A stretch of 64,000 nt of DNA from Stictocephala bisonia (lineage: Eukaryota > Arthropoda > Insecta > Hemiptera > Membracidae). A program made the translations under genes and the position numbers. Positions 1 through 11,588 of this stretch are shown piece by piece; the stretch's first letter is position 1, and each line of letters opens with the position of its first letter. Under the pieces are notes generated by a model. It made no database searches. It was given only the letters and a program-made list of their open reading frames with translations, and was not told the origin of the DNA. The DNA lies in assembly GCA_035578905.1 (NCBI GenBank), contig JAQJVL010000577.1:312501-376500 (forward strand), given 5' to 3'.

Positions 1-299
1 TTTAAAACTATTCCATGTAAAACATTAATTGTTACAAGTTAAAACAATCTTTAATTACCTGAGATCAAAATAAGTGTTCAAAATGTCCTGATCCCGTTGT
101 CTGACAATGTGTTTATTCAAATCAGGGAGCATTCGTTAGTAACAGTACCAAAAACATGACTACGATTAGGAAGTGATAGTAGGCTCTGTAGGTTTTCCAC
201 GAATTGAGTCCACCGGCTGTTATCTTCCTTTAGTAAGCAGTTGCACTGAAGCGTTCAGCAGGGTTAATGAAATACATGGAAGAAGCTTTTCATTCAGTT
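1..299. other. AT-rich non-coding sequence
   Basis: I see no open frame, RNA gene or repeat family here. It may be the continuation of the decayed gypsy element whose gag relic starts just to the right, but no recognisable protease or reverse-transcriptase motif survives. Confidence 0.4.
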
Positions 300-842
300 T
301 CAAGTTACAATCATCTCATTTTCACTAATATTATTTTTGTCTACAGGGAGTTTTCTATTTCTAACTAATTTGGTGTAATTTCTATTTTCTCTTATAGGAG
401 TTCTCCACTCGTGAATGAGTTTTTTTAGTTATTTTGAGAATAACATGGTTTTGCTAAGTGTCTTATTTTTATTATATTTGAAACATCTTTTTACGAGTAC
501 ATCACATTTACTTTGATTTCTATTATTTTTATAATATCCATCAAAGTTAGTTTTACGGTTATTTTCAAATTTATAATTCTGTTCTCTTATAAAATTACTA
601 TATTTCTCTAAGTTACTATATATAACTAAGTACTATATATAAAAAAGTAAAAAAAGTACTATATATAAAAACTTTGAGTTTGTATGCAAGCCGTGTCTAA
701 ATCAGTGAAATTATTAATGCTACCCAATAAAGCTACATTTACTCTGTCACTGCGTTTTATTCCTAACTTTATAATTTCTACACGTTCACCTTCAGAATAA
801 TTACAATTTAAGACTTCATCGACTCTATCAGCTTCTCCTTTA
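300..842 (-). pseudogene. Ty3/gypsy gag relic, C-terminal half
   Basis: Read on the minus strand, 842 to 659 encodes a stretch containing SEGERVEIIKLGIKRSDRV. It aligns in order with the C-terminal capsid part of the intact gypsy Gag at 46.6-47.95 kb (SEADTVRVILDGISPEERC, then FRELHQLCI against FTDLDTACI). Beyond a stop at 659 the frame resumes near 640-420 with a basic Asn-rich stretch and RCFKYNKNKTLSK, which looks like a degenerate CCHC zinc knuckle. This is the downstream half of the gag whose upstream half lies at 2855-3790. The two halves are separated by the plus-strand LINE at 843-2860. Several stops and a lost zinc-ligand Cys show it is dead. The family assignment rests on motif order and spacing compared with the intact element in this window. 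Confidence 0.7.
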
Positions 843-2044
843 GAAACATATTTACTCCGGAACAACATGGGTTTATGAAGGGTCGATCGACTGTAACAAA
901 TCTTGCCTTGTATGAGAGTTTCATTATCTCCTCCTTTAGTGATGGAAAACAAGTTGAAAGTGTTTATATTGATTTTGCCAAGGCGTTTGACACTGTCAGC
1001 CATCCTCATCTCCTTGCCAAGCTGGACGCCTATGGCATTAATGGAAGTCTTTTTAAGTGGTTCTCTTCTTACCTAGCAAACCGTAGACTTTCTGTTAAAT
1101 TTATGGGCGCAACCTCTCGTGAATTCCAAGCTAAATCAGGAGTTCCTCAGGGTTCTCATTTGGGGCCCTTTTTGTTTACCATCTTCATAAGCGATTTGGT
1201 CAAAGTTGTCAAATTGAAATGCTTGCTATTTGCAGATGATGTAAAGATTTTCAGTCCCATATCATCTGTTCTGGACTGTCAACGTCTGCAGAATTGTCTT
1301 CTTGGCATTGAAGAGTGGTGCTCTTCAAATGGAATGAAGCTCAATGCAGGAAAGTGTGGCTTAGTAACTTTTCACAGGACGTTTACACCCATTCTATTTG
1401 ATTATACTCTGTGCAACTCCATACTCTGCCGTAAGACTACAATCCGTGATCTTGGAGTGGTGATTTCTTCTAGTCTGAACCCGGATGATCATGTTGAATC
1501 AGTTGTTAAGAAATTTTCAAAAATGCTTGGACTTGTGATCAGGAAGTCAAGAAATGGACTCAGTGTTGAGGCGATGAGGATGGTATATGTTTCACTTGTC
1601 AGGTCTGTCCTGGAGTACGGAAGCGTTGTCTGGTCCCCTTACCAGCTTGGACATATTCAGAGGCTACAGAGAATTCAAGACCGTTTTGTGAGAATTGTGG
1701 GTGACAAGCTTGGATATAATTACTCCCAGGTGCCATTGGAAGTTGTAGAGAAGAGTTTGGGGTTGGATCCTTTGATGAAGAGAAGACAAATGCATGATTT
1801 GGTGTTCTTGCAAAGAATCCTCAGAAGTGAAGTTGACTGTCCTGAATTGCTTGGCCTTATTGATATAAAAGTACCCGCATTTACCCGATCCAAAGACATT
1901 TTTCGTCACCATCAATGTTCCACAAACTATGAACGCCATAGCATCATTCCCAGACTTCATGAACTTGGAAATGTTGTTTCTCCACATCACGACTTCTTTT
2001 GTAACAGTGTGGCATCCCTCAAGAAGACTTTCTTGCTTTTGTAA
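842..2044 (+). pseudogene. LINE ORF2 reverse transcriptase, 5'-truncated
   Basis: The frame is open from the truncation point to the TAA at 2044, about 400 codons with no internal stop. Visible motifs in order: TPEQHGF (RT block 1), YIDFAKAFDTVSH with the first catalytic Asp, SGVPQGSHLGPFLFTIFISDL (QGS block), LLFADDVKIF (catalytic ADD), then the thumb and C-terminal region with GLGV-like DLGVVISSSLNPDDHV and YGSVVWSPY. The product would be the polymerase of a Jockey/CR1-clade LINE, without endonuclease, so it cannot mobilise itself. The first ATG in frame is at 875, but it is internal to the domain and is not a true start. The intact frame suggests a fairly recent insertion. Confidence 0.85.
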
Positions 2045-2860
2045 CGGGTTCATCAATTGGTACAGCCTGTAACAGTTGTAGCGTTTTGTCATTTGACGAT
2101 TGTTACTTAGATTTTGATGTATTTTGGATGTATGATCTGATGAATCTTGCACATGGATTTTTAAGTGTTTAGCTTGTGAGATGGTATGAGTGTATTTTTG
2201 CTTGCTTGTTGAATGTATGTTGACTGTATGTATTGTATTGGAGTTAGAATGTTTCTCTTGTGTGCTTGATTGGGAATACGACTGTTATAAGTTCATGGGT
2301 GCCAGTGTGATTGACAGTTTGCTTGCTCTATTGAATGTCTGATATTTTATTATGTATTTATTTTTTCACTATGTATTTTCTTATGAAATTAGTGTCATAT
2401 CCGTTAGCTATTTGTTATGTTTATTCATATTATTTAGTTATATTATTTACTTGATTATTGTATGGAGAATGAATTAATATTTCAAGTATAGTATGTTCTG
2501 GTTTTGATATGTTACTGTTTTTGTTATATATATTTTAAACTAGTAATGAAGTATATATTGTTATGCCTGTTATACACTTGAGTATGGTTATGTTGTAGTG
2601 TTCTCTTTATATTTTGCATGCTTAATTTCTATTATTTCTTTGGTATTCCTATGGTTTATTTTGTTATATTTTTGTTAGCACTTATGTTATTTAGTAGCGT
2701 ATTGCAGGTCACTTATTGTTAGATTTATCTTATATATTCGTTATTGTTAGCTTAATCGTAGTTTTTCAACACGGGTTTGTTTATACTCATTTATTATTGT
2801 AAAAATGGTGTATACCGTATATAAATAAATATACTTCACTATAGAATTTGACTTGACTTA
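843..2860 (+). mobile_element. 5'-truncated non-LTR retrotransposon (Jockey/CR1-like LINE)
   Basis: The left edge starts inside the reverse-transcriptase domain, at the IFTPEQHGFM motif typical of LINE ORF2. The endonuclease domain is missing, so this is a 5' truncation as expected from incomplete target-primed reverse transcription. After the ORF2 stop at 2044 there are about 800 bp of AT-rich 3' UTR, ending in a short TTGAC-type tandem tail near 2845-2858 rather than a long poly(A). CR1-type elements commonly end in such short tandem tails. The element sits inside the minus-strand gag relic, so it is younger than that gypsy copy. No clean target-site duplication could be fixed by eye. Confidence 0.82.
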
Positions 2861-3790
2861 TATACAATGGTAAAGGATCATTGTAACCTTGAGGTCTGTT
2901 TACATGTCTTATAATTAACATTCTGCTTTAAAGGTACAGGAACAAAGCTACTTAACAATTTGTCCTTTAAGGTATTAATTGACAAATTATTACTTTCTAA
3001 CAATTTTTATTAAACGGTTCCATTGTTTTACATGTTTATGATTATTTTGTTACTAAGTTCAGTTTCTTTCTTAATTTTCAACATGACTTTTAAGAGTATT
3101 CAAAGGTCTGTCAAGTACAAAAACTAAGCAGTAAATTAAGATAGTGTTCCACAGGATTAGGTAATTTCCTATACAAGTTTACATCAAAAGGAGGTTCTAA
3201 ACTACTGTGGGTTACATTTATATTGTCATATTTACATAAAATAGGGGTTTCATTATTTACATTGTTTCCTATAGGACTACAGATTCATTTGGCTTACAAA
3301 TATCTTCTTCTAGCTGGTTTTTTTAGATCAACTTCCTCTTCTTCTTATTTAAAATATCTTGGTTGTATTCTAAGGTTCTAATTACATCTTGAATTTCTTT
3401 AATCTTTTTTATCAAGCTTTCACATTCTAACTTTTCTACATAATTTAATTTAAATTTCATTACATTATTCAATCTGTTTTTATAGTGATTTACGTCAGTT
3501 TCAAATTTTACAATATCATTAGGTCTAGATTCTGTGTTAATGTCATTTAAAATTTCAGTACAGTTAGCAATTTTTTAATTTAATTTTTCTATCTCATCTT
3601 TCAAACAAAATTGTCCAACTAAATTTGTAACATTAGTAATTTGTAATCATTTGTACATGATCTGAAATAGCTTTTTTTTAAATCTGTTATTATTAACCAA
3701 TTTTCTGGTTTTACTGTGTTTCAGATTTTTAATTCATAAATTAATTCGTCTTTTGTTAAAAAATTACTAACAATTTTCTTTCCATTTTGA
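2855..3790 (-). pseudogene. Ty3/gypsy gag relic, N-terminal and capsid half
   Basis: Minus-strand translation from about 3640 down gives a Lys/Glu-rich coiled-coil-like stretch (EIQDVIRTLEYNQDILNKK). Near 3200-3120 follows YRKLPNPVEHYLNLLLSF, the start of the gypsy capsid, compare YHKLPNPLTPMIQNLP in the intact Gag. Near 3010-2890 follows LESNNLSINTLKDKLLSSFVPVPL, matching SDASVDSFHRELLSSFLPIRL in the same order. Frameshifts and stops occur every 100-200 bp. The LINE interrupts the gene at the position corresponding to the segment after that motif, and the frame resumes at 842. This is an old, dead element unrelated in age to the intact one at 41.8-49.7 kb. Confidence 0.7.
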
Positions 3791-4894
3791 CATTTTCAAT
3801 TACAATAAACAATTTATGCAAATTATAATTTAATTATCAAATAGGCTTTAACTAGCCAAGTGCCGCATTTTACTCACCCCACACATGAGGAGATATTACT
3901 TTTTTAATCATATATATAATTTTAAAATAACGACAAACGTGGGAATTTAACAGTATGTTTTATTACCTTACTTAGCCTGTTTCTCAAACTTTTCATTCAT
4001 ACAATACATTCTTATTATTATAGTTTAAATATTTATATATTATCCTTTGCAATTTAATAGGGTCCCGAAACTAAGGTTGGGAGTATTAAGTATAAGCATC
4101 GTGCTAAGCCCTGGTTAAAAAAACAAAAATGACAACGTGATTAGAATTTTAAGTTAAGTTTAATGTTTCCCTATAAGTAACAAGTTAGAATGTGACAATA
4201 CAATTATTTGAAGGGGGACATCTAACAAGAGCACCTACCTCGCAAATATCTGTTCACTTTAATCAGCGACGGACTGCGAATAAATTAGCCTCGTGATGCC
4301 GCTCCCCCACCACCACTTTCGCTAATACTACGTAAGGCGAACAAAGATGTTTGCTGGTGATGGCAGGAAAGTTGCAGCCAGGTTTCGTAGTGTTTGTACA
4401 TGTTGAAGGAGGGAGTGCTTAAATAAATTCAATCCAAGACATACTAATAAGCATAATAAAATTAACTAAAATCTGTACTAGATATATGCTCCCTCTGGCG
4501 CACAAAAGTGCTTAGATGACGGCCCAGCCTGAAGGTCCTGCACTACGTCTCAAGCCGACATCATGTTGGAAAGTCAATGCAAGTGACGATTCGCCTCCAC
4601 TCCCTGACACTAGAGCTGAAGACCAAAAATAAATTAGCCACACATGACAGTGAACGAATACGACAAAACGGCAAGAAAAAACGGAATTAAACAACATAAC
4701 CACACCATACATTGCAGAGGCTATCCCAGAGATGACGGTAAGTGTGTAAATGGTGCAGTACGTACATAATCTTTTATTTATGAATTGAACAGTTTAAAAG
4801 TCACAGAGGAAAAATAATTATTGTATTTTCAGTGAAAAGATTGTTCGGGGTCAATGAGTAAAATTAAGATATAATTATTGTTAGTTGACACTCC
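3791..4894. other. intergenic or intronic sequence with a GC-richer block
   Basis: This region lies 3' of the exon-1 splice donor of receptor gene 1 (minus) and should be its intron unless the gene ends here. 3791-4200 is AT-rich with nothing recognisable. 4250-4740 is noticeably richer in GC than its surroundings and contains a 66-codon minus-strand open stretch (4512-4712) that matches nothing I know. I looked for the second and third receptor exons by analogy with gene 2 and did not find them. Confidence 0.4.
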
Positions 4895-4900
4895 ACTTAC

Positions 4901-5707
4901 TTCATGAGCAAGACGTGACGACTCTAGAGCCAAGGATACTGTAGTCAAAGTGGTTGAGGTGTAGATTCCGAATGAGGGGACAAGATAATTTGCTGGTAAG
5001 TATGGAAGTGATAAACCGGCTCCATAAATAGCCCACAGAGAGTACAAGTAGTGTAGTAGCGCCTGGAATGTGCTAATGGTAAAACTGGTTGCAAGCGGCC
5101 CATATGAAGTGTTCAGTCTCCGGTCGAGCTCCAGTAACTGACGAGTGATGCGGATTGTGTCTTCAATACGTTCCATGAACTCCTCTGCAGTCCTGATGTA
5201 CTTGAGGCGCTTTGCTAACACATGCTTCATCATGGCTACATACAGAAATTCTAAACTAATAGGGATCATTACTAGGTAGGGGCAGTGTTGTAACTTGTAA
5301 TCGTATACAGTCATTAGAGCCAGCATTGAGCCACCAAACCATACGTTGAGTCCTAGGATCATCAACAACACCAAATCCTTTCGTTTGTACAGATTTGTGT
5401 TCATTTCAGCGTCAATTTGTAAAATATCTGTATATATTTGATCTTTTTCTTCATTAACATACATCTTCTTTGTTATAAAAGAGATCATGATCATGCAATA
5501 TGTGATGTCCACCAAGGTCCTAGTCAATGCCAGAATGCTATTTGTATTGTTTGATGTTATCCGAATAATATGGAAAGTTAAAGCAATCAATGTCACATTT
5601 CCAGTGATCGTTTTTACGGGCCGTGTGCAAGGGTTTGTCCCAAAATATGGGACTTTGATGTTCAATATGTACGTAATCGTTCTTATTATTGAGTGTTCAC
5701 TAAACAT
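4901..5707 (-). CDS. insect gustatory-receptor-like protein, exon 1 (receptor gene 1)
   Basis: From the ATG at 5707 the frame runs 269 codons to a splice donor, GAA|GTAAGT (donor bases 4895-4900), phase 0. Read-through past the donor adds only a short tail before a stop, so the donor is the real exon end. The protein is hydrophobic with about five membrane segments (roughly residues 37-50, 58-78, 112-134, 143-160, 205-225). The best landmark is residues 158-192: AMMKHVLAKRL, then EEFMERIEDTIRITRQLL, then LNTSYGPL followed by a hydrophobic segment. That arrangement is typical of the intracellular loop before TM5 of the insect 7tm_7 (gustatory receptor) family. These receptors are ligand-gated cation channels of chemosensory neurons. 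The C-terminal exons (TM7 with the TYhhhhhQF motif) were not found and may lie beyond the left edge. The closest relative in the window is gene 2 at 25.7-29.6 kb. Confidence 0.75.
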
Positions 5708-5734
5708 AGCTAGTGTTTATGGTTACATATAGTA

Positions 5735-6815
5735 TATAACACAAGCGATATTCTGACCGTAATCCATCAACAGATAGGAACCAAAATAAGTTGTATGAAC
5801 TGTTGAATAATACTGCAATAGTTTACTAAAATAAGAGGTCTGCTTGTTACTATGGCCACGAGAACAACAGTTGTATATCGATCAGTTAGGCAATTAATTA
5901 CTTAGTGAAACATTATTGTAATAGACGTTTTGATATTGTACAAACCTGTCTTCATTTTAATAGTGAATAAATCTATAATAATACTTTATTTCACTACACA
6001 AATGGTCAACTAAAAGAGGTATCGATTTCATTTATATTACAACAAATCAATTGTTGTTTGAAAATTTAATTCAAAGATATCGTTTAAAACTGTTCCAGAT
6101 AGTCCCTCTCTAAAATGTACATTATGTTAATGAATTACATATTTATGTATAACTATTTATTTAACAATTAAGTATTATGTAGGAGTATTTTTATCTATCC
6201 GCTTGCCATTGAACGTCAACCAGATATTTTGTATGCCCATGGGGGATTGGATGTTAAGGGGCTTATAAATCCTTTTGGGTAGATTTCTTCTTGTTTATTG
6301 GGCTTTTACTAAATTGTTGTTTCCAAGGAACGGTCAAACTACGGATCCTCAGAAACCAGATAGGTCGTTCGTAATCATTTCCCTTAAAATACACAAAAGC
6401 TGTATTGTTGTCTCATACCTGAATAATGAAAGTTTTGAATGATTATCAATATATTATATTTTAAAGTATTGAAAATAATTTTTATTTCAAAACTCTAAGG
6501 CTTTAGAAGAACTATTTCTATGTACTGCTTTGATTATTAGGATTGTTTTGGCTGATACAAAACTATTCTTATTAAGTAGTAAGATCAATTAAAGACATTA
6601 ATAAAGTGAAAGATATCTTAAAATTCGTTCATTTCATTTCCTTTGAAATGTAATTGTAATGCAAATTAAAAAATGCAATACACAACAATATATAATTGTA
6701 TCTCTGTATGGATTTCAATCGATAATAATTAGATTTGTTTGTAAATCAGTAATTAATTTGACTAATTCTGCCTAATAAAATAACTATACTGAATTGTTAT
6801 CCTATTTCACTTATA
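5735..6815. other. AT-rich upstream region of receptor gene 1
   Basis: This is the 5' flank of receptor gene 1 (minus strand). No TATA-like element can be singled out in such AT-rich sequence, and I see no open frame, RNA gene or repeat. Confidence 0.4.
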
Positions 6816-6819
6816 ACGA

Positions 6820-8110
6820 ACGGCCGATTGCCCTAACTCCAGCTATTTGAAAGGCTTTCGAAAATATGTTCTCTCTAGCATGTCGTCTCATCTCTTACGG
6901 TTCAATATCATTAATTGACATCAGTATGAGTTGTATCAACTATTTCTGCGTTGTAAGACTTTAGATATAAAGTCTACAAAGCCTTAGATGAGTCACAGAG
7001 GATTATGGGCGTGTTTTGTGATCCATCTAAAGCTTCAGTCATGACACTCTTTTATCAAAACTCTACTACAATAGAATTAGATGTGTGGCTTTCGATTGGT
7101 ATCGTTCGTTTTTGTCTGGTTGCAAGCCACTGCTTGCAATAAAAACATCGAATGGGCGTTTTTCTTCAGCCTGGGAGGCTTTTTTAGATCTTCCTCAGGG
7201 TGAATACTTTCTCCTATTCCCTGTTTCATTTATATTAGAAACTTAAAAAGTAAATGTCAATGCTCACATATCACAATACTTGCCGGTGATGTTTCTGTTT
7301 TAATAAAAAGAAATTATCTAGAATCTCTAGATAGATTAGTTAGCCTGGCTGAAAATGACTGAACTTTTCAACTGGTTCCAGGACAACGAACTTTTATTGA
7401 ACTTAAAAAAGACTTCAGAAAACAACTTTTATCAAATTTTAGCAAATTATGAACAGTCAAATTAAATTACCACTACCCAGACTTCCTCAGTATCACATGT
7501 AGCATGGTGTTTATTGGGGTAACTCTCGATCAAATCTTGTCATGGGAAAACAACATCGAAAACTCAAGACAAAATTAAATTCTACAACGTTTTCCATTAG
7601 AGTTTTAAAGACATCTATCGATCGTTTGATTAAATTTTTGCACTAGGTCATTTCCACTGTAACTTCTTCTTTGAAAAACTGTTGTATGAACTTTAAAATA
7701 AAAATATAGTTGATTGGGAGGAAATGTTAAGACTTGTATATCAGTAAGGATGATTTATACTTTCTTTTAAACAGAATAACACGCATAAACTGGTTTTGGC
7801 TTGCTCTTGATTAGTTAGTTAAAATCTTATTGCTATTACGCCATCGCTGTAAACCACACATTACTTCGAATGGACCAATGCATGGTACAACGATCTCAGA
7901 AGTTCTTTATTACGTATTACGTTTCTTAAATAATAAAAACTTATAATACTCATCAGGAACTTTATCCTTATTGATTGGCGATTTCCATGATAACGTTTCA
8001 TCGAGATGATTCACAAAATATTTGAAAGTTTCTACTTTTTCTAAAACCTTACACTGACATATCTGTATACAATTGCGTTTATCATCATGAATGCATGGTG
8101 GAAGCGTACT
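6820..8110 (+). mobile_element. decayed Jockey-like LINE fragment (RT to C-terminus)
   Basis: Three-frame reading recovers a scrambled but ordered LINE RT: RPIALTP near 6822, a KAFENMF-like block, then IMGVFCDPSKA near 7000 (normally GVFCDLSKAFD), FDWYRSFLSG near 7090, LDLPQG near 7185 (normally GVPQGS), and LAGDVSVLIK near 7280 where the catalytic ADD is now AGD. The thumb region follows to about 7700, and C-terminal remnants reach about 8110. Frameshifts and stops occur every 50-100 bp. The endonuclease is absent. This is an old relic lying immediately left of the DNA transposon at 8354. Confidence 0.7.
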
Positions 8111-8353
8111 TCATTTCTTATATGTTGTAGTTAGCAGACTTCTAGTAAAAAAAGTATTACAGTAAAATTGAATTAACATTTCATAAAGTGAGAGTAACAT
8201 TAACTCTTAAAATAAATCGAATCGAGTAAATTATGAATAGTTAATTAGTTATGTGTTTGATTGTAATTGATAAATGTAATAACCATCGATAAATCAACAA
8301 GTTTGATCGGAAAATAAAGTGTTAAATAAGATATATTTCTGCCAAACGGGTTA

Positions 8354-9072
8354 TAGTCCATTGAAATGTTAAATTTTTTAGGCCTCACCTTGCGTTTTTT
8401 AGAGGACGCAATTTTATTTTTTTGATGTGTAGGGGGGGTAAGTGTAAAGCTAAAATCAAGTTTGTGGGGTCGCCACCCTTGTCCCACGGCCGCCATCTTG
8501 AAAATAGGGGTTGAAACGGTTTTTACGATATATCTCTTAAACTATTTATCTGATAAAAAAATTTTGTGAACGTTTTTTGTTGCTAATTAAATTATCTATA
8601 ACTTTGGTCCAGTAATTTTTTGTCGTAAACTATAAATAAAAAAGTTATAAGTGAAAATGTTCAGAAATTCGAGAAAAAAATTTATATTTTTCGATATAAC
8701 TTTTTTTTATCATTTTACGAAAAAACGATATCAGACCATTTTTGTAGATCGTTTTTTAAGGAACAACTTTTATAAGCAACATTTTTTCATTTAGTCAATA
8801 GCTAAGGTTTTACAGCGCTCCGAAGTGAGTACTATTTTTCAGTATTCTTAACTATACATATTTTATACATGGGTACTAATAATGTGTCATCAGTTATTTA
8901 TTTATTTTTTTTATTTTGTTATTATAATTCTTTTAATTAGTAATTTTGCAATGTTATTAATAATTAATTATTGACTCTTTTCCACTCCATTACAGAATTT
9001 TACAATTATTGATTTTTAAAATAATTTTAAATGTGACGGCCGTTACCGAGAATGCTTTCCAGGTAGAAAATA
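8354..9072 (+). repeat. left terminal inverted repeat of the Academ-like transposon
   Basis: The arm matches the reverse complement of 13785-14497 nearly end to end, with scattered substitutions and a small length difference near 8375-8395. The inner end is the block GTGACGGCCGTTACCGAGAA near 9033-9052, which is itself GC-rich in an AT-rich arm. It contains the motif AAGATGGCGGC on the minus strand (8489-8499). A short minus-strand open frame starting MAAVGQGWRPHK overlaps it, and the mirrored copy appears in the right arm. Confidence 0.9.
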
Positions 9073-9354
9073 CCCAAGCGACCATTAGGGAACAAAACAA
9101 CAGCTGCTATTATTATTATCATATTTCTAACCTCTCTTACTGTACGAATAGCTGAGAATATTGTGTTGAAGTTGTCGTTCAACTTATATCTTTTAGTTGT
9201 GCTACATATTTCTCTACGTGCGGATGTATTTTATTCTGTTTTTAATTGTGAAGACGATTTCGAATGATTTTAGACTCGATTTTAACTGCAGTGAAAACTA
9301 TTCTTTTTTATTAGCATTTAGACTTTTTAAGCGTGCTTTTTCTATTATTCCATC
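9073..9354 (+). promoter_or_regulatory. internal 5' leader of the transposon gene
   Basis: This stretch of 282 bp lies between the left TIR and the first ATG. It has no open frame. By position it should hold the promoter and 5' UTR of the transposon gene, but I see no motif that fixes a transcription start. Confidence 0.35.
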
Positions 9355-9978
9355 ATGAGTGATTGTTTTATTTGTAAAAAACCTTTAGGTGAAAATAAAA
9401 TAAGAACTGTGAAGGCAAAAGGTGTAAAAGCTTTACTAGACCGAGCTGTAGCAAAAAATGATGAGGTTAATGAACAATTATTACGAACTGTTTCGGAAGT
9501 TACTGTACATATTGCGTGTTATTGTTATTACGTGGACAATCGAACTGATAATGTTGTTCGTCGTCGCAGCAGCAGCTCCAGTAGTTTATCTTCAGTTTCA
9601 GAAGCTCCAGAGCCAGACTTTGGTTTTGTGAACAATTGCTTCATCTGTGCCAAAGCGATTCAGGATCCAAGTAATTCGCGTACAAACCGACAATCGCGGG
9701 TTTGTGTTGTACGTAATGAGAGTACAAAAACAAGTATTATGGAGCTTATAAACAGACGTTCCGATGACGTTGCAATGGACATTGCTAATCGCATAGCTAA
9801 TATTCCCAGCTTAGTGGACGTTGGAGCAAAGTATCATAACAACTGGAGCAAGCAATTGATTCCAAAAAATGGTCGGTCACAAATAGAAAGGATGAACGAA
9901 AAAATAATATTGACGCAGCAATGGCGGATGTTTTTGCTTACTTGCATGATAATAGTGAAGAGTGTCAATTCTTCATGA
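9355..9978 (+). pseudogene. piece 1: N-terminal Cys/His zinc-binding modules
   Basis: The ATG at 9355 opens a frame with two related modules. Module 1 begins CFICKKPL and ends HIACYCYY. Module 2 begins CFICAKAI and ends VDVGAKYHNNW. The CxxC plus distal KYHxxC layout is a recurrent feature of uncharacterised invertebrate mobile-element proteins, by my recollection of the family. In module 2 the last Cys is replaced by Trp, so one zinc ligand may be lost. A Ser-rich linker (about residues 70-80) separates the modules. The true frame leaves this reading at about 9900. The tail to the stop at 9978 is out-of-frame sequence. Confidence 0.65.
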
Positions 9979-11588
9979 CGGATTTAATGAAATCGATTAC
10001 AGGAGAGTACATTCCCCAGAAGCGTACAATCATTGAACGATTGAAAGCAAAGTACAAAGATGAAATTGTATTTTTTAACGAATCCGGTCACGATTGTATA
10101 GTCTGTTTTAAAGGGTTCATTTATAAAATTATATCTAACAAACCACCTTCTCATAAAAAAAATTATGTTCGTGAAGAGAGATTACAAATAGTTAGAGATG
10201 CAGCTGCTATTATTTTGGAAGATATTCGGTCACAGCATTACGAGACAAAGGAGTATCCACCTTCTGATAGTTTTCTGAAGGATGTTAATACTCTAATTCC
10301 CGAAACTTTATCAGTTTTATTGAAAGGAATTATTTGCCAATCAAAACGCAAGTCACTAAATGCAGCGGAAAGAAAGTGCACATCAATTGCTCACTATATC
10401 ATTGCAGCAACTCGACCTGCTTCATTTATTTCTCCTCTGCTACTTGGAGTTGGATCTTTCTTCTATAAAAAGTATGGCTCCAGTAATCTTATTGATGTTC
10501 TTTCATCGTTAGGATTCTCCGCATCCTATAATGCCATTTCATTATTCGAAGATTCTTGTGCTTTTCATCCGGCACGTAATATCTTACCTCATGCTTTTTT
10601 TCAGTTTGTTTTTGACAATGCTGATTTTAATTGCAATACAATTGATGGTAAAAATAATTTCCATGCGATGGGTGGTATTCAATGCGTTACGCCTTACGAC
10701 AGTATCGAAACTGATACCAGTTTACCGCGAGTATCCAATAAAATACCAGCTTCAATTAAATCTACGCTTGGGTTGATTCCTCTTGCATCCTACTCAAAAG
10801 GCAAAACCGTCGGTCTGAGTAAAATAAATGTTTCAGTAATTGAAAGGGCCACACAATCGACCAAACAAATTATTCCTACACCTTGTGATTTTATGTGGCT
10901 GTATGGTAAATGGTCATGTACTGTGAATATCAGTGGATGGAACGGATTTATGATCGAAGCAACTGCTGAAAAATCTTTTCAAAGAAGTAGAATTATATGT
11001 TTGCCATTTATAAACGCTCCACTAACATATTACAACACACTTCTAACATCACTTTTGTTTTCTATTGAAAAATGTAAAGCTTCCAATCAAAATACATGCA
11101 TTGTGACATTTGATCAACCGCTATATTGGAAGGCTCGAGACATTACAGCTGCTGCTGATCCTAATACCGATCTATCGAAGGTCGTAGTTCGATTAGGTGG
11201 GTTCCATTTGCTCATGTCGTTCATAGGTGCGATTGGATATATCATGTCTGGTAGTGGACTCAAAGATATCTTCAAATTAATTTATGCTGAGAACTGTGTA
11301 CAGCACATAATGTCTGGACATGCGCATGGTAGGGCTGTACGTGCTCATTTGCTAGTGCATTTATCAGTGACAAAAATAGTTATGGATTCAATAGAATTTA
11401 CAGAAGAAGAACGAGATTTTCTGGATGATAATAGTACTGATATTGATAGAACAAGAATTTTTGAAGCTATAGATAATCCCCTATTTCAACAATTAAGCTT
11501 TGATTGGATAGACTGGAAAGCAAAGGACCAACTGCAACATTATGGGTTCAATATTACAGATTGGTCACTCTTCTCAAACATTTTATAG
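9900..11588 (+). pseudogene. piece 2: central region of the transposon protein
   Basis: The frame is open from before 9921 (ERKNNIDAAMADVFAYL) to 11588, with meaningful sequence ending at about 11520. Regions include ECQFFMTDLMKSI, a Cys/His pair (HDCIVC) and a GHAHGRAVRAHLLVH segment near the end. Overall it is globular with mixed alpha/beta character. In the Academ family the catalytic core would lie in this part and the next. I cannot assign a DDE triad by eye. The last 20 or so codons before the stop are out of frame relative to piece 3. Confidence 0.6.

Noticed and set aside
659..1009. Single 116-codon minus-strand gene at the left edge
   Set aside because: Its first half is antisense to the LINE RT. 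Only the part below about 842 is meaningful, as a gag relic.
4512..4712. 66-codon minus-strand gene
   Set aside because: No homology or domain signs, and it is too short to stand alone in eukaryotic DNA. Kept only as a compositional anomaly.
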